In this document: piece by piece, positions 1-8,283 of the stretch
Layout: every line of letters starts with the position of its first letter
Position numbering within the stretch: position 1 is the stretch's first letter
Origin: an uncultured Christensenella sp.
GTDB taxonomy: Bacteria; Bacillota; Clostridia; Christensenellales; UBA1750
Length of the DNA stretch: 64,000 bases
Reading direction: 5' to 3'
Assembly (NCBI GenBank): GCA_905193155.1
Contig: CAJJNQ010000002.1
Location: 1 to 64,000 of the forward strand
The notes under the pieces: model-generated
What the model saw: only the letters and a program-made list of their open reading frames with translations
The model's database searches: none
What the model was told of the DNA's origin: nothing
Position numbers and translations under genes: made by a program

Positions 1-20
1 TAGCTTTAAGCTTTCCTGAA

Positions 21-47
21 CCCCCGCTCTAAGCGGGGGTTTTCTTT
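21..47 (+). terminator. Intrinsic terminator of an upstream gene
   Basis: An 8-bp GC stem (CCCCCGCT with AGCGGGGG) and a tiny loop are followed by TTTTCTTT. It probably ends a plus-strand gene that lies before the window. Confidence 0.8.
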
Positions 48-60
48 GCAGACAAGAAAG

Positions 61-90
61 AAAAGGGCACGGCGCTTGCCGTGTCCTTTT
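61..90 (-). terminator. Terminator of the SH3-domain gene
   Basis: A near-perfect hairpin (GGCACGGC with GCCGTGTCC, loop GCTT) is flanked by A and T runs. It lies 20 bases past the stop of the minus-strand gene at 110-556. On the minus strand it is followed by a T-rich tract. Confidence 0.75.
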
Positions 91-109
91 GGTATGCAAA
101 GGGGAAGAT

Positions 110-556
110 TTACACCTTGCGGATGTGCTTGGCGAAAACATAGGCTTCGCTGCCGTCTGCACGAACGATTTTCGCCCAGCCGTTTTCAATGGACAGTACC
201 TGCACCGCTGTGCCGCGGGGGAGCACGTCCACGCGGGCATTGCGGGTGGAAGCGTCGGGACGGACGTTGAGGCGGCGGCAGATCACGACGTAGGATTCTT
301 CTGCGTCATAGTCGGGATAGTAGTTCGGTTCGAGGTACGCATTCGGCGTGGAGGCTTCTTCGATGAATTGATCCTTGCAGTATTCGCACTCCGCACATTT
401 GCAGCTATAGGCACGGCAGCCGCAATAATAATCGATTCCGCCGTCAGGGAGCAGCGTGCTTTGGATATAGCGGCATTCGGTTCTGTCACAGGCGTAGACG
501 CTGATGACGGAGAGCAGGAGCGCAAGCAGGATAGCGAGAGAGATGACCTTTTTCAT
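110..556 (-). CDS. Secreted SH3-domain protein
   Basis: The protein has 148 residues from the ATG at 556, preceded by AGGCGG. An in-frame ATG further upstream has no good ribosome site and would place 17 residues before the signal peptide. The N-terminus (MKKVISLAILLALLLSVISV) is a typical Sec signal peptide. A cysteine-rich stretch follows (CGCRAYSCKCAECEYC), and then a C-terminal bacterial SH3 domain with RRLNVRPDAST and GWAKIVRADGSEAYV. Such domains usually bind cell-wall material. The cysteine cluster suggests disulfides or metal binding outside the cell; this is inference. It is divergent from the two-component system beside it. Confidence 0.8.
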   Translation of the reverse strand: MKKVISLAILLALLLSVISVYACDRTECRYIQSTLLPDGGIDYYCGCRAYSCKCAECEYCKDQFIEEASTPNAYLEPNYYPDYDAEESYVVICRRLNVRPDASTRNARVDVLPRGTAVQVLSIENGWAKIVRADGSEAYVFAKHIRKV

Positions 557-627
557 GGAGACAACCGCCTTTCTGATTCTGTTTTGAATGAACAAAGGGC
601 GCTGCACAATAGTTTTGGATCAACATT

Positions 628-656
628 ATTATGGCATGAAAATCAGAATTTGGCAA
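628..656 (-). promoter_or_regulatory. Promoter of the SH3-domain gene
   Basis: On the minus strand, -35 TTGCCA (651-656) and -10 CATAAT (628-633) are separated by 17 bp. Confidence 0.5.
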
Positions 657-681
657 GAAAAAAGTGGATCAAACGGTTTTC

Positions 682-709
682 TTGATTCGTCTGTAAAATG
701 TGGTATACT
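682..709 (+). promoter_or_regulatory. Extended -10 promoter of the two-component operon
   Basis: -35 TTGATT (682-687) and -10 TATACT (704-709) are separated by 16 bp. TGG directly precedes the -10, forming an extended -10 element. The first gene starts at 742. Confidence 0.65.
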
Positions 710-741
710 AAGATTGAGAAAATGTCGATGGAGATGAGGAA

Positions 742-1434
742 ATGAGTGCCTATAAAATATTGATTGTGGAAGACGATGCGCCCATTGCGGAGCTGCTTGC
801 TTACCGGCTGCGCAAGGAGGGATATGATACCGGCATCGCGGGCACGGGCGCCAAGGCACTTCAATTGGCCGCGGGCGTGCATCCGGATTTGATTCTGCTG
901 GATTGGCAGCTGCCGGATATTTCGGGGCTGGAGGTCTGCCGACGCGTCAATGAGGAACTGCACATCCCGGTCATCATGGTCACGGCGCGCAACATGGTCG
1001 AGGACAAGGTGCTCGGCCTCGAAGCAGGGGCAGACGACTATATCACCAAGCCCTTTGACGTGCGCGAGGTGGTCGCGCGCATCAAGGCGACCTTCCGCCG
1101 CCTGGAAAAGACCGGGGAAACGCCGCCGGTGCGCAGCGAATTGCAGCTGCACTTTGCGGGCCTTACCGTAACGCCCGCCACCATGACGGTGGAGCGCAGA
1201 GGAAAGCCGGTGGATTTGACGCCGCTGGAATACCAGCTGCTGATGTATTTTTACGAAAACCGCAACGTCGCCCTGTCGCGCGAGAAAATACTGGAAGCGG
1301 TCTGGGGCTACGACTACTTCGGCAACACGCGCACGGTGGACATCCATGTGCTGCGCCTGCGCAAAAAGCTGGGGTTGGACACGGAGATCCGCACGATCTT
1401 CAAGATCGGCTACATCTTCGACATCAAGGAGTAA
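742..1434 (+). CDS. OmpR/PhoB-family response regulator
   Basis: The protein has 230 residues. The receiver domain (about 1-120) carries the acidic pair D11/D12, phosphoacceptor D54, T81 and K103. A winged-helix DNA-binding domain (about 133-228) contains DLTPLEYQLLMYF and the recognition region TRTVDIHVLRLRKKL. It is the first gene of a three-gene operon with a membrane histidine kinase and a lipoprotein, so it is the DNA-binding output of that system. The stimulus and targets cannot be read from the sequence. Confidence 0.95.
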   Translation: MSAYKILIVEDDAPIAELLAYRLRKEGYDTGIAGTGAKALQLAAGVHPDLILLDWQLPDISGLEVCRRVNEELHIPVIMVTARNMVEDKVLGLEAGADDYITKPFDVREVVARIKATFRRLEKTGETPPVRSELQLHFAGLTVTPATMTVERRGKPVDLTPLEYQLLMYFYENRNVALSREKILEAVWGYDYFGNTRTVDIHVLRLRKKLGLDTEIRTIFKIGYIFDIKE

Positions 1435-3045
1435 ATGAGCAAGAGCACAAAACCCGCGGCGAAGCCCGCCGCGAAAAAGAGCGTCAAAAAAGCGGGAACG
1501 TCCCTGCGGGAGCGCCTGGGCGCCTTGCTGACCAGCGCGCCGGAGGTTCGCCTGTCCATCCGCGTGAAGATGGTGATTTACATGAGCATCATCTTCCTGA
1601 CGATGCTGGTGATTTTGAACATCTTTGTTGCGCGCAACGTCACTGCCGGCAATGAAAAATATATCAACGACGATCTGGTCACGCAGAAGAACAACGGCCT
1701 GATTTACGTCAAGCAGATGCTGGTGCTGAACGGGCGGGACAATGACGAAGAGGGTTTTGCCGCCATCGCGCCCGCGCTGGTGGAGGAGATATCCGGAGCG
1801 ACGGGCAGCCCGACGGCGGCCTTTGACACCGCGGGCGAGATGTTGGCCGCGACGAACAGCCAGGTGTTTATCGAGAACAGCTTCGGCGACGTAGGGCTGG
1901 CACGAGGCGGCCTTTCCGCTTTTACGCTCAATACCGAAGGATCGCAGACGCGCGCCTATTTTTCCTATCCCGTGGTGATCGAGGGCAAGACCATCGGGTT
2001 GATCCGCACCGTCAACGATTATTCCATCCTCTATAAGCAGGGGAACAACACCGTGCGCTCGGTCACGATCATCACCATCATCGTCTTTGCGGTGTCGCTG
2101 CTGGCGACGCTGGTGTTTGCGCACTCCATCGCCACGCCCATTATGAAGCTGGCGGGGATTTCCGAAGCGCTGCAAAAGGACGTCGAGCAGAACAAGATCG
2201 ACGTGGGCAAGGTGGTGCGGCTCTCCCGTTCGCGCAGAAGGGACGAAATCGGCATCCTCTCGCGCAACTTTGCCGAGATGATCTACCGTATCGACCAGCA
2301 GATGAAAACCATCGATTCCGACCGCTATGAGCTCAAGCGCCTGTCGGAATACCGCAAAGTGTTCTATGACAACGTGACCCACGAGCTCAAAACCCCGCTG
2401 ACCTCGATCAAGGGCTATGCGGAGGTGCTGGAGGAAAACGGCTTTACCGACAAGGAGTTCTTTGATAAAGGTATTTCGCACATCATGAGCGAGAGCGACC
2501 GGATGTACAACATGGTCGTCACCCTTCTGGAGCTTTCCCGTATGTCCGACGCGGTGAATGTGCCCAAGGAGCGCGTCAATCTGAACGATTTGATGCAGCA
2601 GGTCTGCGAAGGGATGCAGTTCAAGGCGGAAAAGTTCGGCGACGCGATTGAATTGACCGTCCGCCAGCGCGCCGTGGTGATGGGCAGTGATACGCAGCTG
2701 AAGGAAATATTCATCAACATCATTGACAACGCCATCAAATACGGCTACCCCAATTCCACCATCCAGGTGTTGGTCAATTCCAACCGGGAAAACGTCACCG
2801 TGCAGGTGGTCAATTCCGGCGAGGGCATTGACGAGAAGGAAATTCCGAAGCTGTTCATTCCCTTCTACCGCAGAAAGGACAAGACCGGTCCGCGCGAGGA
2901 AGGTTCCTCCGGGTTGGGTCTGGGCATTGTCAAGCAGCTGGTGGAGCAGCACGGCGGGCGCATCGACATCACCTCCCGGCCCAAGGGGCTGACGGTAGTG
3001 ACGGTGATTCTGCCCACGGCCAGAGCAAGGGAGGGACAGCTGTGA
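1435..3045 (+). CDS. Membrane sensor histidine kinase
   Basis: The protein has 536 residues and its ATG directly follows the regulator stop, with AAGGAG only 3 bases before it, suggesting translational coupling. The order is a basic Lys/Ala-rich cytoplasmic tail (1-43), TM1 (about 46-67), an extracytoplasmic sensor region (about 68-205), TM2 (about 209-231), HAMP, then HisKA with the phosphorylated H316 in THELKTPL. The ATPase domain has N-box INIIDNAIKYG, G1 GEGID and G2 GLGLGIVKQL. It should autophosphorylate and pass phosphate to the regulator encoded before it. The sensor region is not one I recognise. Confidence 0.93.
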   Translation: MSKSTKPAAKPAAKKSVKKAGTSLRERLGALLTSAPEVRLSIRVKMVIYMSIIFLTMLVILNIFVARNVTAGNEKYINDDLVTQKNNGLIYVKQMLVLNGRDNDEEGFAAIAPALVEEISGATGSPTAAFDTAGEMLAATNSQVFIENSFGDVGLARGGLSAFTLNTEGSQTRAYFSYPVVIEGKTIGLIRTVNDYSILYKQGNNTVRSVTIITIIVFAVSLLATLVFAHSIATPIMKLAGISEALQKDVEQNKIDVGKVVRLSRSRRRDEIGILSRNFAEMIYRIDQQMKTIDSDRYELKRLSEYRKVFYDNVTHELKTPLTSIKGYAEVLEENGFTDKEFFDKGISHIMSESDRMYNMVVTLLELSRMSDAVNVPKERVNLNDLMQQVCEGMQFKAEKFGDAIELTVRQRAVVMGSDTQLKEIFINIIDNAIKYGYPNSTIQVLVNSNRENVTVQVVNSGEGIDEKEIPKLFIPFYRRKDKTGPREEGSSGLGLGIVKQLVEQHGGRIDITSRPKGLTVVTVILPTARAREGQL

Positions 3046-4160
3046 ACAAGAAAATCATCGCGCTGACCGCGGCGCTGGCGCTTCTTTTGACGGGCTGTGC
3101 AGGCGCGCCGAAGGAAAAAACACTGATCCTGTCCGAGCCGGTGGCGGAGACTGCTGCGCCGGACGCCCCTGCGCAGATGAGCTTCGAGGTGCGCAAGATC
3201 AATCGGCTTTCGCTGGAAAAGCTCGACCCTTCCGGCATTCATCCTTCTTTGCAGGAGGCGGTGGCGGGTTGGATCGACAACGACAACCTGATTGCCCTCT
3301 CGGTGCAAAAGGCGCAGGTGGGCAGCGCGGACGGCGCGCAGACGGGCGAGGTGGAACAGCCCACCGAGCGGCTGGTGACGCAGTTTGTCCGCATCAATTA
3401 TCAATATGGGTTTTATGATACGGCGCTGACGCTGACCGACGTAGAGGCTGAATGCTTCGACGTTTCTGCCGACGGACAATACGTTGCACTGGTGGCGGGC
3501 AACGCATTGGAAATTTACAGCCTGCACAACGGGTCGCGCGTTCAGCAGAGCGTGCGGGATGTGCTCGCCTCGCGCGTGGAGTTCTCCGAAACCGGCGACG
3601 GTCTGTATTTCACCGCCGCAGGGGATCAGAAGCAGCTTGAACGCATCGCAGTGTCCAGTGGAATTGTCGATACGGTGCGGGGCGGCAAGTCCTACCGTGC
3701 GCTGGCGGCGGGTGAAAAGGGCGTGCTTTACTACACAATCGACCAGGGCAAGCAGAATTTGGGCTTCACCGATTTTACGCAGAGCGCTGACGATCTGCTC
3801 ACCGACGGACGGGCAGGGTCGGCGCGGATGCTCTCTTCCGGCGGCGCGCTTGCGGTCTACGGCGGGGATCTCTACCTCATTAGCGCAGACGGCGCGGAGC
3901 TGATCAGCCGGGGAATCACGGCCTTCGATCTCGCTTCCGACGGCATGCACATCGCCTTTGCCAAGCTCAACGACGACGGCACTACCGATATCCGCATCGG
4001 CTATTGGGGCGGCGCCAGAATCATCAACGACAAATTGACCTACAAGGATTTCGGCGTGGCGGTGGGCCGCATGTTTTTTTCGCCCGATATGCACAAGCTC
4101 TACTTGCAGGGCGCGGATGACGGCGGCGTGCTGAGCGCGTTCACTTTTGAATTCAAATAA
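3042..4160 (+). CDS. Lipoprotein with propeller-like repeats, accessory to the two-component system
   Basis: The GTG start at 3042 overlaps the kinase stop by 4 bases. The signal peptide ends in lipobox LLTGC with lipidated Cys19. The remaining 350 residues contain weakly repeated strands of the kind seen in beta-propellers, such as AECFDVSADGQYVALVAG and VEFSETGDGLYFTAAG. The coupling suggests that this cell-surface protein tunes the kinase or reports on the envelope, but no named family is recognised. The operon ends at a strong terminator at 4184. Confidence 0.8.
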   Translation: MNKKIIALTAALALLLTGCAGAPKEKTLILSEPVAETAAPDAPAQMSFEVRKINRLSLEKLDPSGIHPSLQEAVAGWIDNDNLIALSVQKAQVGSADGAQTGEVEQPTERLVTQFVRINYQYGFYDTALTLTDVEAECFDVSADGQYVALVAGNALEIYSLHNGSRVQQSVRDVLASRVEFSETGDGLYFTAAGDQKQLERIAVSSGIVDTVRGGKSYRALAAGEKGVLYYTIDQGKQNLGFTDFTQSADDLLTDGRAGSARMLSSGGALAVYGGDLYLISADGAELISRGITAFDLASDGMHIAFAKLNDDGTTDIRIGYWGGARIINDKLTYKDFGVAVGRMFFSPDMHKLYLQGADDGGVLSAFTFEFK

Positions 4161-4183
4161 AGACTACGGTCGGTTCTTTATGC

Positions 4184-4230
4184 GGCCCCCTCTTCATAAG
4201 CTGTAAAAAGCGTGGAGAGGGGGCCTTTTG
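4184..4230 (+). terminator. Terminator of the two-component operon, overlapping the spoIIID ribosome site
   Basis: A perfect 10-bp stem (GGCCCCCTCT with AGAGGGGGCC) with a 22-base loop is followed by TTTTGTTT. The 3' arm is also the only good ribosome site for the next gene, whose ATG is at 4235. Confidence 0.8.
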
Positions 4231-4234
4231 TTTG

Positions 4235-4507
4235 ATGCTGGAGGGAATTGAGAAGCGGGCGACGGATGAGGCGAGGTATCTGGCGGCGGGCGGCTGCACG
4301 GTGCGGCAGACGGCGCAGGCCTTCGGCGTGTCAAAATCGACGGTTTATAAGGATTTGACGGAGCGTTTGCCGCATCTGGACGGGCGGCTTTACCGGCGCA
4401 TCCGCCATGTGTTGGACTGCAACAAAGCGGAGCGCCACCTGCGCGGCGGGCGGGCGACGCAGGAAAAATTTCGAGGTGAAAAATTGGAGAAAATTACCAG
4501 AAAATAA
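4235..4507 (+). CDS. spoIIID: Sporulation transcription factor SpoIIID
   Basis: The protein has 90 residues, the family's usual length. It carries the characteristic helix-turn-helix region (TVRQTAQAFGVSKSTVYKDL), then TERLP and the conserved HLRGGRAT basic tail. SpoIIID is a mother-cell DNA-binding protein that reshapes the sigma-E regulon. The ATG at 4235 aligns with the known family N-terminus; a TTG three bases earlier is possible. The following gene is an MreB/Mbl homologue, the same neighbour as in Bacillus subtilis (spoIIID-mbl). The ribosome site sits inside the preceding terminator arm. Confidence 0.93.
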   Translation: MLEGIEKRATDEARYLAAGGCTVRQTAQAFGVSKSTVYKDLTERLPHLDGRLYRRIRHVLDCNKAERHLRGGRATQEKFRGEKLEKITRK

Positions 4508-4627
4508 TTTGCCGAAGCGTGGGACATGCGGCAGGAAAAACGCCCTTTTCCAGAGAATATATCCCCATGTGCGACGGAAAAATTCGTCGAATTTTACTGC
4601 TGCCCAAGCGGCGGCTTGATATAGAGG

Positions 4628-4645
4628 GGATGCGGCTTCGCATCC
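4628..4645 (+). other. Short hairpin before the mbl ribosome site
   Basis: A perfect 7-bp stem GGATGCG/CGCATCC with loop GCTT ends just before GGAGAGGGAG of the next gene. It has no U-run, so it is probably an mRNA-stability or translation element rather than a terminator. Confidence 0.45.
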
Positions 4646-4663
4646 TGGAGAGGGAGATTTTCC

Positions 4664-5704
4664 ATGAGCGTTTTTACGCGGGATATCGGCATAGATTTGG
4701 GCACGGCTTCCGTGCTGGTGTATATAAAGGGCAAGGGAATTGTGCTGCGGGAGCCGTCGGTTGTGGCGGTGGACGAAACGACCCATACCATCATCGACGT
4801 AGGAACCGGCGCGCTCAATATGCTGGGGCGCACGCCGCGCGGCATTTCCGCTATTCGCCCCTTGAAAAACGGCGTCATTTCCGACTATGACCTGACCGAG
4901 CGCATGATTCATTACTATCTCAAGCAGGTGCTCGGCCGGTTCAGCTTTGCGCGCCCGCGCGTGGTGGTGTGCGTGCCGTCGGGCGTGACGGAACTGGAGC
5001 GCCGCAGCGTGGTGGAGGCCACGATGGACGCGGGCTCGATGGATACGCGCCTGATTGAAGAGCCGGTGGCTGCGGCCATCGGCGCGGGACTCCCCGTGAC
5101 CAAGGCGGGCGGCTGCATGGTGGTGGATATCGGCGGCGGCACGACCGATATCGCCGTGATTTCGATGAGCAGCGCCGTGGTGAAGGAAAGCGTGGCCATG
5201 GCGGGCGATAAGGTGGACGAGGCCATCACCAAGCACATGCGCCGCCGTCACAATCTGCACATCGGCGAGCGCACGGCGGAACGGATCAAGATCCAGCTGG
5301 CCGTCGTGTCGCCGGAACCTGCGGTGGGCGCGATGGACATCACCGGTCGCTCGATCATCTCCGGCCTGCCGCGCACGGAGCATATTGAAGCGGCGGAAAT
5401 ATCCGAAGCGGTGGAGGAGGTCGCGGTGGCGATCATCGAGGCGATTCATTCCGTGCTCGAGCGCACGCCGCCGGAGCTTGCCTCCGATATTTATCAAAAC
5501 GGCATCACCTTGACCGGCGGCGGCGCGCTGCTGGGCGGGTTGAGCCGCCGCATTCAGACCTCCATGCGCATTCCCTGCCAGGTGGCGGATAATCCGGCGG
5601 ACTGCGTGGTGCGCGGCACGGGCATGGCGCTGGAAAACATGGAGCTTTACGGCGATCTGGTTTACGATTACCGCAAACCTGTTCGCTATGACTTTCAACG
5701 CTAG
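4664..5704 (+). CDS. mbl: MreB/Mbl-family actin-like cytoskeletal protein
   Basis: The protein has 346 residues, normal for MreB/Mbl. The actin-fold ATP site is visible: phosphate 1 (GIDLGTASVLVYIKG near the N-terminus), phosphate 2 (DIGGGTTD, 155-162) and the adenosine loop (LTGGGALLGG from 283). Family signatures RPRVVVCVPSGVTELERR and EEPVAAAIGAG are intact. These proteins form membrane-bound filaments that guide wall synthesis. The position after spoIIID supports Mbl rather than MreB, since no mreC or mreD follows, but the paralogue cannot be proved from sequence alone. Confidence 0.9.
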   Translation: MSVFTRDIGIDLGTASVLVYIKGKGIVLREPSVVAVDETTHTIIDVGTGALNMLGRTPRGISAIRPLKNGVISDYDLTERMIHYYLKQVLGRFSFARPRVVVCVPSGVTELERRSVVEATMDAGSMDTRLIEEPVAAAIGAGLPVTKAGGCMVVDIGGGTTDIAVISMSSAVVKESVAMAGDKVDEAITKHMRRRHNLHIGERTAERIKIQLAVVSPEPAVGAMDITGRSIISGLPRTEHIEAAEISEAVEEVAVAIIEAIHSVLERTPPELASDIYQNGITLTGGGALLGGLSRRIQTSMRIPCQVADNPADCVVRGTGMALENMELYGDLVYDYRKPVRYDFQR

Positions 5705-5713
5705 GAGGGACGA

Positions 5714-6652
5714 ATGAAGAGATTTGCGGCGCTGTTGACGGCGCTGTTGCTGCTGTGCCTGCCGATTTCCGGCTGCTCGCGGGAACCTGCGGCCACGCCG
5801 GCGGAACCGAGCGCGGAGGCAGATTCGTTTGAGCTGACGGAGGAAACGCTTCGGCGCGACGAGGATGTATTTTCCGTGCTCATCGGCGCGGTGCACTATG
5901 ACGAGGAGGGCAAGACGCGCTTTTCGTCGCTGACGGTACTCACGCGCAGCAGCGAGGGGAAAATGGCGCTGCTGACCATCCCGAAGGACACGCGCACCTG
6001 GGTGGAGCGCTATGACGAAGCGGGCGATTACCGTTTCAGCGGCTACGGCGACATCGGCTCGACCTTTGCGCTGGCGGGAAATGAGAAAATTGCGCTGGAA
6101 AAGACCGTTGAGAGCGTACAGCGCCTGTTGGGCGGCGTTCGGGTGGACCGCTATGTGCTGGTCAATTCCGTGCAGATGCAAAAACTGGCGGCGCTTTGCC
6201 CGGACGGCGTTTATCTGACCGTGCAGGACGCGATTCGGGATTACGGCATTGAGGCGGGATATCAGAATATCGCGCCGCACATCACGGATTATGCGGAATA
6301 TTCCTATCTAAAAAATATCGACGGCACGGATTATCCCGGCACCGACCAGTCTAAACTGGAACGGCATCAACTGCTGATTCGCACGTTTTTGCAAATTTTC
6401 TCGCAGCAGCTAGGCGCGATGGAGGCAGAGGAGCGCGCGGAGGCAGTGCAGAGGATTCTGTCCTGCCCGATGACCGATTTAACGCCGCAGGAGCTGAGCG
6501 ATCTGCTGACGAGCGCAGAGCTTTCCTTTGAAGAGGATGAAATTCTGCCCGGCACGCAGATGGAAATCCACGACGACAGCTTCTGGATTGCCGACGGCGC
6601 GGAGGTCAAAAAATGGGTGCTTGCGCACTTCTATCCACAAAAGGAAGCGTAA
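5714..6652 (+). CDS. LCP-like (LytR-CpsA-Psr) lipoprotein with altered catalytic residues
   Basis: The protein has 312 residues with AGGAGGG before the ATG. A lipoprotein signal (LPISGC, Cys21) replaces the usual LCP membrane helix. The LCP outline is visible: ALLTIPKDTRTWV corresponds to the family's SIPRDT segment, and ESVQRLLGGVRVDRYVLVNS to the segment before the core. However, the family's RSD motif reads RFSS here, the first Arg of IPRD is Lys, and the Arg-rich core motif is largely missing. LCP enzymes attach glycopolymers to the wall. This copy may be a non-catalytic relative. It ends at a strong bidirectional terminator. Confidence 0.65.
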   Translation: MKRFAALLTALLLLCLPISGCSREPAATPAEPSAEADSFELTEETLRRDEDVFSVLIGAVHYDEEGKTRFSSLTVLTRSSEGKMALLTIPKDTRTWVERYDEAGDYRFSGYGDIGSTFALAGNEKIALEKTVESVQRLLGGVRVDRYVLVNSVQMQKLAALCPDGVYLTVQDAIRDYGIEAGYQNIAPHITDYAEYSYLKNIDGTDYPGTDQSKLERHQLLIRTFLQIFSQQLGAMEAEERAEAVQRILSCPMTDLTPQELSDLLTSAELSFEEDEILPGTQMEIHDDSFWIADGAEVKKWVLAHFYPQKEA

Positions 6653-6684
6653 AAAACGGACGCATCGCAGGATGCGTCCGTTTT
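6653..6684. terminator. Bidirectional terminator
   Basis: A perfect 14-bp stem, AAAACGGACGCATC with GATGCGTCCGTTTT and loop GCAG, serves the converging genes at 5714-6652 and 6698-7414. Confidence 0.9.
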
Positions 6685-6697
6685 CGGTTTCGGCGGT

Positions 6698-7414
6698 TCA
6701 GTTTTTGTTCCACAGCCCATATTGCGCTTCGTTTTGCAGGGCGGAGAGCATCATTTCCCGCGCGTTGGGATAGAGCTTGCAAAGACTGTCGAGCAGATAC
6801 TTCATCTCTTCACGCTCGGTCGCGCCGTTGGCGGGGCAGGGAGAAGGAATGATGGGCAGCTGCATTTCCCGCGCCACGTGAATGATGTGCTTTTCGGGGA
6901 GATAGACCATCGGGCGGATAACGGTCAAATCGGCTTTGGAAAGATAGGACTTGGGATGAAAGGTGTGGATGCGCCCCTCGTGCAGCAGACACAGCAGCAG
7001 CGTTTCCAGCGCGTCGTCCCGGTGGTGTCCCAGCGCGACTTTGTTGCAGCCGCATTCCTTTGCCAGGTCGTTCAGTGCGCCGCGGCGCATTTTGGCGCAG
7101 AGCGAACAAGGATTTTTCTCGTGGCGCTCTTCAAAGATGATGCGGCCGATCTCCGTTGGCCGGACAATATATTCCACGCCGAGCTTTTCGCACAGGGCCG
7201 CGACTTTGGAGGTGTCAAACGGCTCCAGGCCCATCGTCAGCGTCAACCCCTTGACTTCAAAGCGCTGCGGCGCAAACTTGCGGTAAAGGCTCAGCGCGTA
7301 GAGCAGCAGCAGACTGTCCTTGCCGCCGGAAACCCCTACGGCCACGATGTCGCCGTCTTCAATCAGATGAAAATCCTCGCAGGCGCGGCGGATGCAGCCC
7401 AGCACTTTTTTCAT
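6698..7414 (-). CDS. TtcA-family PP-loop tRNA thiolation enzyme
   Basis: The protein has 238 residues. It carries the PP-loop ATP pyrophosphatase motif SGGKDS (about 30-35), a CSLC pair near the middle that fits the iron-sulfur site of TtcA-type enzymes, GHHRDDALETLL and a C-terminal region with a further Cys. Members activate a base in tRNA by adenylation before sulfur insertion, for example 2-thiocytidine at position 32. The exact target base is inferred. It is transcribed alone from a promoter at 7472-7499. Confidence 0.82.
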   Translation of the reverse strand: MKKVLGCIRRACEDFHLIEDGDIVAVGVSGGKDSLLLLYALSLYRKFAPQRFEVKGLTLTMGLEPFDTSKVAALCEKLGVEYIVRPTEIGRIIFEERHEKNPCSLCAKMRRGALNDLAKECGCNKVALGHHRDDALETLLLCLLHEGRIHTFHPKSYLSKADLTVIRPMVYLPEKHIIHVAREMQLPIIPSPCPANGATEREEMKYLLDSLCKLYPNAREMMLSALQNEAQYGLWNKN

Positions 7415-7471
7415 GGATTTCGGTTCCTCCTACAAAGTGTTCATGCGGGCTTGCCATTTTGCCCACTAAAG

Positions 7472-7499
7472 ATTATACTTCATTTGGATGTTTTCGCAA
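7472..7499 (-). promoter_or_regulatory. Promoter of the TtcA-like gene
   Basis: On the minus strand, -35 TTGCGA (7494-7499) and consensus -10 TATAAT (7472-7477) are separated by 16 bp. Confidence 0.6.
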
Positions 7500-7554
7500 C
7501 TTTATTTTTCGCGTCGTCGTCTTACTCATAGTAAAAAATGGGAGGAAATCCGAG

Positions 7555-8016
7555 ATGCCTTTTCCTGAATGGCTCCGTGCGGCGGGCACAGTGGCAGGAA
7601 TGTCTGCACTGCCCGTGCTCGAACTCAAGGCTTCGATTCCGGTAGGATTGGCTATGGGGCTGCCGCTGTGGGAGACCTTTTTGATAGCGGTGATCGGTTC
7701 TACGATTCCGGTGCCGTTCATTCTTCTTCTGCTGCGCCCATTCTTCCGCTGGTGCAAAGGACGGCCGTTTTTCCACGGCATTGCGGAAAAACTTGAAGGA
7801 CGTTTTCGCAAAAAGGCGAGCGGTGTGCGGAAGTATTCTTTGTTGGGGCTGTTTCTGTTTGTTGCGGTTCCATTGCCGGGAACGGGCGTTTGGACGGGCA
7901 GCGGCATTGCCGCCATGCTCGACATCCGCATTGCGCACGCGCTGCCGGTGATTGTGCTGGGCAACTGCGTGGCAGGATTGCTGATGCTGTTGCTGGGTCA
8001 GATTGTGATTCTGTAA
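7555..8016 (+). CDS. COG2426-type small multidrug-export-like membrane protein
   Basis: The protein has 153 residues starting at the ATG at 7555, with GGGAGGA 8 bases before it. Longer in-frame starts lack a ribosome site. It is hydrophobic with about four membrane segments. The family pattern is present: an N-terminal ELKASIPVGLAMG re-entrant-like motif and VAVPLPGTGVWTGSGIAAML near the C-terminal half. Database names say 'small multidrug export', but transport by this family is not well established. Confidence 0.75.
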   Translation: MPFPEWLRAAGTVAGMSALPVLELKASIPVGLAMGLPLWETFLIAVIGSTIPVPFILLLLRPFFRWCKGRPFFHGIAEKLEGRFRKKASGVRKYSLLGLFLFVAVPLPGTGVWTGSGIAAMLDIRIAHALPVIVLGNCVAGLLMLLLGQIVIL

Positions 8017-8065
8017 AATATGCTTTTAAATAGAAAAATAGACAGGTTCTGAGCGGGGAACCCCG

Positions 8066-8094
8066 TTGACGAACGGGGGAATGTGTGTTATCTT
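8066..8094 (+). promoter_or_regulatory. Promoter of the metK leader
   Basis: -35 TTGACG (8066-8071), a 17-bp spacer and -10 TATCTT (8089-8094) preceded by TGT place the start near 8101, just before the riboswitch. Confidence 0.7.
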
Positions 8095-8119
8095 TATTAA
8101 AGTGACAACCGAATAAGAA

Positions 8120-8230
8120 CGCCTTATAAAGAGTGGTAGAGGGACGGGCCCGATGAAACCCGGCAACCGGTCATGCACATTTGACAGTGGTGCCAATTCC
8201 CGCAGTGCGAAAGCGCTGAAATATGAGGTG
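8120..8230 (+). ncRNA. SAM-I (S-box) riboswitch aptamer
   Basis: The S-box core is clear: P1 arm CCTTAT (8122-8127) pairs with ATGAGG (8223-8228). Inside are AAGAGTGGTAGAGGGACGGG, the CCCGATGAAACCCGGCAACC segment and GGTGCCAATTCC. It binds S-adenosylmethionine and controls the gene that makes it. A terminator follows at 8252. Confidence 0.93.
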
Positions 8231-8251
8231 GAAGTGTGCTTTGAAATGAGC

Positions 8252-8283
8252 CTTCTGCCGTGGCGAGCGCAGAAGACTTTTTT
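8252..8283 (+). terminator. Riboswitch-controlled terminator before metK
   Basis: The stem CTTCTGC/GCAGAAG is followed by AC and six T. In the SAM-I mechanism, bound SAM favours this hairpin and stops transcription. Confidence 0.8.

Noticed and set aside
643..2952. A 769-codon open frame on the minus strand across the two-component genes
   Set aside because: It is antisense to a clear response regulator and kinase, rich in His, Arg and Gln, with no family motif. Long antisense frames are common in GC-rich genes.
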